A stretch of 5,147 bases of DNA, from assembly GCA_003662985.1 (NCBI GenBank), contig QMZD01000154.1:1-5147 (forward strand), in the 5' to 3' direction. Below, piece after piece: positions 1 to 4,439 of this stretch. The notes under the pieces are model-generated. The model was not told the origin of the DNA, did no database searches, and was given only the letters and a program-made list of their open reading frames with translations. Numbering within the stretch: the stretch's first letter is position 1; the number at the start of each line of letters is the position of its first letter. A program made the position numbers and the translations under genes. Source of the stretch: Archaeoglobales archaeon (lineage in GTDB: Archaea; Halobacteriota; Archaeoglobi; Archaeoglobales; Archaeoglobaceae).

Positions 1-399
1 ATCCTTTTCCTTTAACCTGTCTGTCTCCAGTATTTTTCTTATCTTTTCCGGCATAGATTTGCTTTTCATTTTTTTCAGATCATACCAAACCTGTACTGAT
101 CTCGCTTTAGCAACCTCTTTTGAGGTTTCCTTGTTAACAACCGAGTACAGAAATTCCCAGCTTGAGTTTCCGATCTCTCCAACCCACATTTTAACCAAAA
201 CTACATCGCCAAGACTAATTGGGGCGAGAAAATCAACTTCTACCCTTGCTAAAACGAATTCAATATCCTCAAGCGATCCGAGGCGAGCTTTGAAGTACTT
301 AAACCTTCCAGCCTCGAGATACGTAAAGAGTTTCGCATTGTTTACATGCCCAAAAGAATCAAGATCTCCGAACCATACCTCGATTTCATACTCGTAAAT
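1..399 (-). CDS. Hot-dog fold acyl-CoA thioesterase (4HBT/YbgC-like), 3' end beyond window, ATT start
   Basis: The reading frame covers 133 codons and is still open at the left edge. The N-terminus, xYEYEIEVWFGDLDSFGHVNN, carries the 4HBT signature around D14 (GDLDSFGHVNN). D14 aligns with the usual catalytic Asp, followed by H18-V-N20-N21, then a Y27-L-E29-x-x-R32 segment on the long hot-dog helix. Later strands end in AKARSVQVWYDL. Family members are about 130-145 residues, so only a short tail is missing. They are cytosolic and hydrolyse acyl-CoA or other acyl thioesters; the substrate here cannot be read from the sequence. In this frame a TGA stop lies at 417-415, and the first ATG, GTG or TTG is a TTG at codon 68 (198-196), past the active site. 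I therefore place the start at the ATT at 399-397, behind the AAGGAGGT at 414-407. It is the third gene of the polB cluster, 65 bases after the zinc-ribbon gene. The family call is firm; the start is an inference. Confidence 0.85.
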   Translation of the reverse strand, partial: MYEYEIEVWFGDLDSFGHVNNAKLFTYLEAGRFKYFKARLGSLEDIEFVLARVEVDFLAPISLGDVVLVKMWVGEIGNSSWEFLYSVVNKETSKEVAKARSVQVWYDLKKMKSKSMPEKIRKILETDRLKEKD

Positions 400-406
400 G
401 TTATCT

Positions 407-414
407 ACCTCCTT
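407..414 (-). promoter_or_regulatory. Strong Shine-Dalgarno site for the thioesterase gene
   Basis: The minus strand reads AAGGAGGT, a near-perfect anti-16S match, seven bases before an in-frame ATT codon. It decides the start of the thioesterase, because no canonical start codon exists between the in-frame TGA at 417-415 and the conserved active-site motif. It is the strongest ribosome-binding site on the minus strand of this window, which fits a gene with a weak start codon. Confidence 0.8.
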
Positions 415-430
415 TCAGTTTATTTTGAGC

Positions 431-479
431 ATCAATCCTAACCAATCCATTCAGCCTAACTTATTCAGCCCAATCTAAC
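431..479 (-). repeat. Three imperfect GTTAG...TGAAT direct repeats
   Basis: On the minus strand three related units occur in a row: GTTAGATTGGGCTGAAT (479-463), GTTAGGCTGAAT (460-449) and GTTAGGATTGAT (442-431). The first contains the last codons and TGA stop of the zinc-ribbon gene; the other two fill most of the spacer before the thioesterase ribosome-binding site. The last two units share 10 of 12 bases by eye, and the first matches if a five-base insert is allowed. They could be relics of a small tandem duplication or a binding site. No function is assigned. Confidence 0.45.
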
Positions 480-665
480 AAAATCCGTTCCTGAACCTTG
501 CTTTTGTCTCACCAATTCCGCCGCCAACCTCTCGTCCTCAACCTTCGCAACCACCAAAACCCTATTAAGGCTATTCGTGTACCCACAAACGCACTTTCTG
601 GTTTTATTGGAGTCTCTGGCATAGATATATCTCCCGCATTTCCTACATCTGAAAACGAGGTACAT
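465..665 (-). CDS. Small zinc-ribbon protein, DUF1922 type
   Basis: This 66-residue protein begins MYLVFRCRKCGRYIYAR and has four cysteines spaced C7-x2-C10-x14-C25-x-C27, a zinc-ribbon knuckle pair with the second pair shortened to CxC. After it comes a short alpha/beta tail rich in charged residues (VVAKVEDERLAAELVRQKQ). From memory it matches archaeal DUF1922 proteins such as Methanothermobacter MTH1184, which are about 70 residues long and of unknown function. It probably binds one zinc and could contact nucleic acid or a protein partner; this is inferred from the fold only. It starts at an ATG nine bases after the polB stop with no Shine-Dalgarno in the ATATCGGAC spacer, so it is likely translated by coupling to polB and lies on the same transcript. 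There is no signal peptide or membrane segment. Confidence 0.85.
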   Translation of the reverse strand: MYLVFRCRKCGRYIYARDSNKTRKCVCGYTNSLNRVLVVAKVEDERLAAELVRQKQGSGTDFVRLG

Positions 666-674
666 GTCCGATAT

Positions 675-3035
675 TCAGAAAAATGTGTCTAAGGTTTTTT
701 GTTCCGCTTTCCCTATTATGAAACTGTCGGTAAACCCGAATCTCTCTAAGATCCTCATAACGGAAGGGATTATCTGGTTATTTATGTAATATTCTCTATC
801 CAGTCTATAAACGTTTCCATCTCCATCGACAATTGTTTCTCCGTCGAATGATTCAATGAGATCAGATGGAAAAGCTCTATCTCCGACATTTCCGGAGCCT
901 TTTGTGACAACATACCCAACCTTTGATCCTACCGCATACTGCAAACCCTTTTTCTCAGCCTTCATAGCAGCCTTCACATGTGCCTGAACGCTTTCATATC
1001 TCGATGGCTTTCTCGTTAAGCTCTTGTAGATTATGTATTCATCTATTCCAAATTCGCCCCTTCTTATCTTATCGATTACATCTTTAACGAGGTTAACAGC
1101 CCTATCGATGTTTTTCTCCTTTAGTATTATCTCTATAACGCTCTTCTGCACTTTCTTGGCAAGCTCACACCAGTCTCCCCTTCTCACCTCCAAACCCTTC
1201 ACAATTATCCTACCGCTATCAGTGTATCCGGCATATCGCTTCTTTTCAACAAAGAATATAGTTCGATAAAATTCGTCAATCTCAATCTGGATGGGAAGCT
1301 CCTTTGACAGCTTCCCGATGAGTTCATCAACCTCCTTCTTTAGCTTTGACAGATCCATACCATCTTTCTTTATAAAGATCGAATCTGTGTCTCCATACAG
1401 CACCTCGAACCCCATATCTTCTGCCATTTTGGCGGAAGTCTTTATAAAATGCCTCCCCCATGCTGTTGTAGCCTCAGCACACTCTCTGCAATACCACCTT
1501 GCCATTCCCCAGCCCGTATACCCGTAAAAGGAGTTCGTTAGAATTTTCAAGGTTTCCTGCTTGATGTTGAGGAGAAGGTATTGTGGAGATGAGTAATCGA
1601 GTTCCTTCATCTGTCTTTTGATTTCCCTCCTTCTCTCTATCAGCATTCTCAGAATCCGTTTGAAAAATCCATCCGGCTTCTTCAGGAATCTATGGCCTAC
1701 TTCAGGCGCGACAAAACAATCGCAGTTCTCTCTGGATAATGTATCTGGACTTATGTTGAAAGAGATCATTATGGATGGGTACATCGAGGCAAAATCCAAG
1801 CAAACAACATTCTCGTGTAATCCCCTTTCAGGCTCTAAAACGAAAGCTCCCTCATAAGACTGGGAAAATTCTGTTGGATTTGGAGCGAGCTCTCGAAGCT
1901 TGTATGCCTCACTTAGCAGAAGCCAATCAACTTGCTTTCCTCTCCCCATTCTAGTGACATCATCGAGAGGAACTCTGATCATCTTTGAGAGCTCGTAGTG
2001 CATTGGTAACAGTTCTTCGGCGATAAAATAGGTATGCATAACATCCTGCCTCGAATAACGGATGACTGCTTCTCTGTTTCCTTTATTCCAGTGCTTTGAA
2101 ATATCTTTCGCTTCGATATCTGCGATCTCAACCTTTCTTCCAAGGAATTCAGCTATATTCTCAAGGGTCTTTATCTTAACATCTATCGTCCTCATCGCAA
2201 TGTCGTACAAATCCACATTCAGCCTGCCAGCAATCCTTGGCCTTCCTCCTCTTATTGTAAGTTCGGTGCCATCTCTTCCTATATCCAGCTTTATTCCGTG
2301 AAAAGTTGCCCTTTTCTTCAAATAGGGCCAATCAAAGTTGTCCTGGTTGTAGCCAACGATGATGTCAGGATCGATTTCCTTCAAAACCTCAATGAATTCC
2401 CTTATTACCGCTTTCTCGTCATCTCCATTTATTATGTTCTCGTATTCCCCAGACTTTACAGAGATGACAATGATCGGGTCTTTCTTTGGATCGGGCATTC
2501 CCATCTCTGCAAGCATCTCGCAATCGAAGGCAAGGATTGAAACCTCGGGAAATCCCTCTCTTTCCTCCCTTTTGACATCAAACACTTTATATGATCTCAG
2601 CGAACTCCCAAAATCGGCCTCTTCACACTTCATTTTAATACCATCGAAGGAGGCAAGATCCTTATCGATGAGATATCTGTAAACGAAAGGTATATCTGCT
2701 TCTCTCACCTCTGCAAATTGCGAGAAAGTTTCCCGAAGCTTAGGAACATGTTGTGGATGTTTGGCATAAACCTTAAAAACTTCCTTTTCTTTCCCAAAAA
2801 TCTTCATTCCAACCTTTTCAACTCTCTTTGTCGAGATTAATTCCCCTTTTCTTTCAATTTTTATGTTCAGGTCGTTCTCAGAAATGTCCTCACCCAAAAC
2901 GTAAAAGTACGGCTCGAACGAATCATCATAAGCGACAAAAATACCATCTTCATCCTTACACCAAAGCCTTACAACGACATTTCCATTTATGGTGAGGTAA
3001 TCTATGTCTACTAGCCAGCCAACCTTTTCAATCAT
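675..3035 (-). CDS. polB: Family B (archaeal PolB) DNA polymerase with 3'-5' exonuclease
   Basis: This is the replicative or repair DNA polymerase, 786 residues from the ATG at 3035. The N-terminal domain keeps the uracil-sensing pocket of archaeal PolB enzymes: Y13, P42, P94 and V97 in HPQHVP, and F117. The exonuclease has Exo I D171/E173 (FDCEM), Exo II YNQDNFD (229-235) and Exo III YSRQD (327-331). The linker carries YEGA near residue 394. The polymerase has motif A DFASMYPSI (catalytic D414), motif B K497-x6-YG, motif C YGDTDS (D549, D551) and KKRY near 598-601. The C-terminus QKTLDTFF (779-786) is a canonical PIP box for binding the PCNA clamp. No intein is present. A TTG two codons upstream (3041) is possible, but the ATG aligns with the start I recall for A. 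fulgidus PolB (about 781 residues). It heads a three-gene minus-strand cluster and is divergent from the HTH-CBS regulator. Confidence 0.98.
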   Translation of the reverse strand: MIEKVGWLVDIDYLTINGNVVVRLWCKDEDGIFVAYDDSFEPYFYVLGEDISENDLNIKIERKGELISTKRVEKVGMKIFGKEKEVFKVYAKHPQHVPKLRETFSQFAEVREADIPFVYRYLIDKDLASFDGIKMKCEEADFGSSLRSYKVFDVKREEREGFPEVSILAFDCEMLAEMGMPDPKKDPIIVISVKSGEYENIINGDDEKAVIREFIEVLKEIDPDIIVGYNQDNFDWPYLKKRATFHGIKLDIGRDGTELTIRGGRPRIAGRLNVDLYDIAMRTIDVKIKTLENIAEFLGRKVEIADIEAKDISKHWNKGNREAVIRYSRQDVMHTYFIAEELLPMHYELSKMIRVPLDDVTRMGRGKQVDWLLLSEAYKLRELAPNPTEFSQSYEGAFVLEPERGLHENVVCLDFASMYPSIMISFNISPDTLSRENCDCFVAPEVGHRFLKKPDGFFKRILRMLIERRREIKRQMKELDYSSPQYLLLNIKQETLKILTNSFYGYTGWGMARWYCRECAEATTAWGRHFIKTSAKMAEDMGFEVLYGDTDSIFIKKDGMDLSKLKKEVDELIGKLSKELPIQIEIDEFYRTIFFVEKKRYAGYTDSGRIIVKGLEVRRGDWCELAKKVQKSVIEIILKEKNIDRAVNLVKDVIDKIRRGEFGIDEYIIYKSLTRKPSRYESVQAHVKAAMKAEKKGLQYAVGSKVGYVVTKGSGNVGDRAFPSDLIESFDGETIVDGDGNVYRLDREYYINNQIIPSVMRILERFGFTDSFIIGKAEQKTLDTFF

Positions 3036-3054
3036 TTTCAATTCATATACCCGA

Positions 3055-3083
3055 GAATATTTCTTTCTTTGGTTTTTATTAAC
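3055..3083 (-). promoter_or_regulatory. Candidate polB promoter (two possible TATA elements)
   Basis: On the minus strand, AAATATTC lies about 25 bases before the polB ATG, directly after a purine-rich AAAGAAAG that resembles a BRE; this would give a nearly leaderless transcript. A second AT-rich element, TTAATAAA, lies about 18 bases further upstream and would give a leader of under 20 bases. Neither matches the archaeal TATA consensus well, and there is no Shine-Dalgarno before the ATG. The upstream element sits inside the palindrome at 3071-3095. Confidence 0.35.
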
Positions 3084-3095
3084 TAAGTAAAAACC
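3071..3095. promoter_or_regulatory. 25-bp inverted repeat, candidate operator in the divergent promoter region
   Basis: GGTTTTTA (3071-3078) and TAAAAACC (3088-3095) are perfect reverse complements separated by nine bases (TTAACTAAG). The centre-to-centre spacing of the arms, 17 bases, is about one and a half to two helical turns, which could suit a dimeric helix-turn-helix protein. It overlaps one of the two candidate polB TATA elements and lies about 40 bases upstream of the TATA box of the adjacent XRE-CBS regulator. A terminator is unlikely, since both flanking genes are transcribed away from it. The link to the neighbouring regulator is inference. Confidence 0.5.
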
Positions 3096-3117
3096 GCTCT
3101 ACCGACTCGACCTCAAA

Positions 3118-3172
3118 AAAATGCACAACGGTAATTTTAAATAACCCCTTACAGACAGGTTTTATGCATTTT
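3118..3172. repeat. Inverted repeat AAAATGCA / TGCATTTT flanking the forward TATA box
   Basis: AAAATGCA (3118-3125) and TGCATTTT (3165-3172) are exact reverse complements, 39 bases apart. They bracket the TATA box and predicted start site of the HTH-CBS gene. The similarity extends outward as CTC and GAG if three extra A residues in the left arm are allowed. The right arm is also coding sequence (codons 1-3), so chance cannot be excluded. Confidence 0.35.
3129..3164 (+). promoter_or_regulatory. Leaderless archaeal promoter of the HTH-CBS operon
   Basis: A consensus-like TATA box TTTAAATA at 3136-3143 is preceded by GGTAAT, compatible with a BRE. Its centre is about 25 bases before the ATG at 3164, the normal TATA-to-start distance in archaea, so transcription should begin at or next to the start codon. 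There is no convincing Shine-Dalgarno, as expected for a leaderless message. A GGTTTTA sequence (3158-3164), like the palindrome half-site at 3071, lies on the predicted start point. Confidence 0.7.
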
Positions 3173-3757
3173 GAGATCGAAGAAATAAAGAGAAAAAGGA
3201 AAAAACTTGGTGTAACTCAAAAAAAGCTTGCTGAGCTTGTCGGAGTGAGCCAACCACTCATCGCAAGAATAGAATCAGGCGATATAGACCCGAAACTCTC
3301 TCTTGTTAAAAAAATTTTTGAAGTTCTGGACAGTTTAGAGGGAAAGAAGGTTAACGCTAGGAGTGTGATGAACCCAAATGTCATGCATGCCACCCCAGAA
3401 CAATCATTAAGAGAAGTAATTGAGATCATGCTCAAACATGGTATATCACAGATGCCGGTAGTTGAGTTGGGTCGGATTCTCGGAACGATTACTGAGAACT
3501 CAATAGTAAAGATTATACTCAATAAAGGTATTGAGAGCACGGAGAAGATGAAAGTGAAGGACTGTATGGATAATCCACTTCCAGCAGTCTCATCCGATGA
3601 GAGTATGGAATACGTTTGCAAGATGCTTGTAAATAATCCCGCCGTGCTCGTGGTGGAAAATGGGAAAATGGAAGGAATAATAACAAAACACGATATAATG
3701 AAGTCGATAAGGGGAAAAGGATATGAAGAACATCTTCTGGTACGGAATGGCAAGTGA
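3164..3757 (+). CDS. XRE-family HTH transcriptional regulator with two CBS domains
   Basis: This 197-residue protein has an N-terminal XRE helix-turn-helix at about residues 5-58: IKRKRKKLGVTQKKLAELVG, then recognition helix SQPLIARIESGDIDP. A tandem CBS pair (Bateman module) follows at about 66-120 (SVMNPNVMHATPEQSLREVIEIM, PVV...GTIT) and 130-184 (VKDCMDNPLPAVSSDESMEYV, VLVVENGKMEGIITKHDIM). Together these match the COG3620-type archaeal regulators. CBS pairs generally bind AMP, ATP or S-adenosylmethionine, so the protein probably switches DNA binding with such a ligand; the ligand is not identifiable here. It is cytosolic with no membrane segment. The ATG start is fixed by the leaderless promoter just upstream. 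Its last 35 bases overlap the ThiF-like gene, implying translational coupling, and it diverges from polB. Targets are unknown; candidates are its own operon and polB. Confidence 0.92.
   Translation: MHFEIEEIKRKRKKLGVTQKKLAELVGVSQPLIARIESGDIDPKLSLVKKIFEVLDSLEGKKVNARSVMNPNVMHATPEQSLREVIEIMLKHGISQMPVVELGRILGTITENSIVKIILNKGIESTEKMKVKDCMDNPLPAVSSDESMEYVCKMLVNNPAVLVVENGKMEGIITKHDIMKSIRGKGYEEHLLVRNGK
3711..3720 (+). promoter_or_regulatory. Internal ribosome-binding site for the ThiF-like gene
   Basis: The stretch GGGGAAAAGG inside the end of the HTH-CBS gene gives purine-rich Shine-Dalgarno-like cores 2-8 bases before the ATG at 3723. It favours this start over the in-frame ATG at 3747, which has no comparable site. 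Confidence 0.5.
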
Positions 3758-4325
3758 GAAGAAGATAGAATACCTTGAGAAGTTCAGCGTTGGTATTATT
3801 GGATCGAGGATGCTTATGGAGCTTCTATGGAGAAGTGGTGTTGGCTGCATTAGATATATAGGAGATTTTCTGACACCAGTAGATGCTAGGATAGATTCAA
3901 CTGTAAAGCCCCTAGAAGCCAATGACTACGATGTTGTACATCCAATGAGCACCGATTCATGCATAATTTCGTATCCCTATCCAGAAGACTACACCGAGTT
4001 TAAAAGACAACTCAAAGGAATAGATGTCATAATCGCCCATAAACATGTAAACAGAGCTGCAAGAGTGGCGGAGGAGCTTGGAGTACCATTTATCCCTGAG
4101 ATAATCACCACCTTCCTTCCTGACGGAGTCTCATTCTTCGACGTGAGATACGATCGTCCTGAACATGATCCAATTTCATACGCTTTGACCTGCTCTCTTC
4201 AGGCGGGAGAGATAGTGAGAATTTTCACAGGTTACCAGCTTCCAGTTATAGCCCCTGAAGCCTATGTTGTCGATTTCGATGAGCCGGGATATCTGAAAAA
4301 GATAGAGTTAAAAAAGAAAGATTGA
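3723..4325 (+). CDS. Divergent ThiF/E1-like Rossmann-fold protein, probably not a standard adenylyltransferase
   Basis: This 200-residue protein resembles the ThiF/MoeB/E1 fold in outline. Residues 22-48 (SVGIIGSRMLMELLWRSGVGCIRYIGD) follow the beta-alpha-beta start of that family, ending in the Asp that normally holds the ATP ribose. VNRAARVAEELGVPFI (109-124) matches the helix-strand after the family's catalytic Asp. SLQAGEIVRIFTG (158-170) matches its C-terminal QAxEaiK(l)l.G segment. The glycine-rich GxGGxG loop is reduced to GIIGSR, the DxTDN motif before the helix is IDVIIAHKH, and there is no CxxC zinc pair (only C42, C80, C157). It is also shorter than the 230-250 residues of MoeB or ThiF. 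It may be a non-catalytic or altered member that binds a nucleotide, sulfur carrier or cofactor. The start at 3723 overlaps the regulator gene by 35 bases; an alternative ATG is at 3747. Family placement is by eye; function is unknown. Confidence 0.8.
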   Translation: MKNIFWYGMASEKKIEYLEKFSVGIIGSRMLMELLWRSGVGCIRYIGDFLTPVDARIDSTVKPLEANDYDVVHPMSTDSCIISYPYPEDYTEFKRQLKGIDVIIAHKHVNRAARVAEELGVPFIPEIITTFLPDGVSFFDVRYDRPEHDPISYALTCSLQAGEIVRIFTGYQLPVIAPEAYVVDFDEPGYLKKIELKKKD

Positions 4326-4388
4326 TTTAGTGAAGTTGATGATGAAAAGTAGTCGTGAATCGTACTCGGGAGTGGGTGAAGGTAGAAT

Positions 4389-4421
4389 AGATAAGGTGAG
4401 ATAGGGTGGACAGATAGAGTG
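4389..4421 (+). repeat. Three copies of a 10-bp direct repeat AGATA(A/G)(G/A)GTG
   Basis: AGATAAGGTG (4389-4398), AGATAGGGTG (4399-4408) and AGATAGAGTG (4412-4421) follow one another, the first two abutting and the third after GAC. They lie in the 114-base purine-rich spacer between the ThiF-like gene and mptG, just before the mptG ribosome-binding site. I see no TATA box or hairpin in this spacer, so mptG is probably read from the upstream promoter. The repeats could be a protein or RNA-binding element, or local slippage duplication. Confidence 0.5.
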
Positions 4422-4425
4422 AAAA

Positions 4426-4430
4426 GAGGT
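4426..4430 (+). promoter_or_regulatory. Shine-Dalgarno site deciding the mptG start
   Basis: GAGGT ends nine bases before the ATG at 4440 and directly abuts the in-frame ATG at 4431. The spacing makes 4440 the better start. An in-frame GTG at 4449 follows AGGAGG with no gap and is unlikely. Confidence 0.55.
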
Positions 4431-4439
4431 ATGGTTAAA

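Noticed and set aside
59..397. Plus-strand 112-residue open frame at the left edge
   Set aside because: It lies antisense to the thioesterase, which has a clear family signature. The plus-strand translation shows no recognisable motif and is Ser/Thr-rich in the way shadow frames often are.
3036..3041. TTG at 3041 as the polB start
   Set aside because: It adds only two residues and has no ribosome site. The ATG at 3035 places the N-terminus in register with the A. fulgidus PolB I recall.
3071..3095. The divergent-region inverted repeat as a transcription terminator
   Set aside because: Both flanking genes are transcribed away from it, the stem is A/T rich, and hairpin terminators are not the usual archaeal mode.
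3091..3114. ACCGCTCT / ACCGACTC short direct repeat
   Set aside because: Only two imperfect 8-base copies, not positioned relative to either promoter in a meaningful way.
3217..3753. Minus-strand 178-residue open frame opposite the HTH-CBS gene
   Set aside because: It is long but fully antisense to a gene with unmistakable HTH and CBS domains, has no ribosome site and shows a low-complexity Ser/Ile/Phe composition typical of a reverse shadow.
3590..3922. Minus-strand 110-residue frame across the HTH-CBS/ThiF-like junction
   Set aside because: It is antisense to two supported genes and has no family resemblance or promoter.
4338..4403. 21-codon frame (ATG ATG AAA AGT...) in the spacer before mptG
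   Set aside because: It has only a weak purine stretch upstream, no hydrophobic or motif content, and falls in low-complexity G/A sequence where short open frames are expected by chance.
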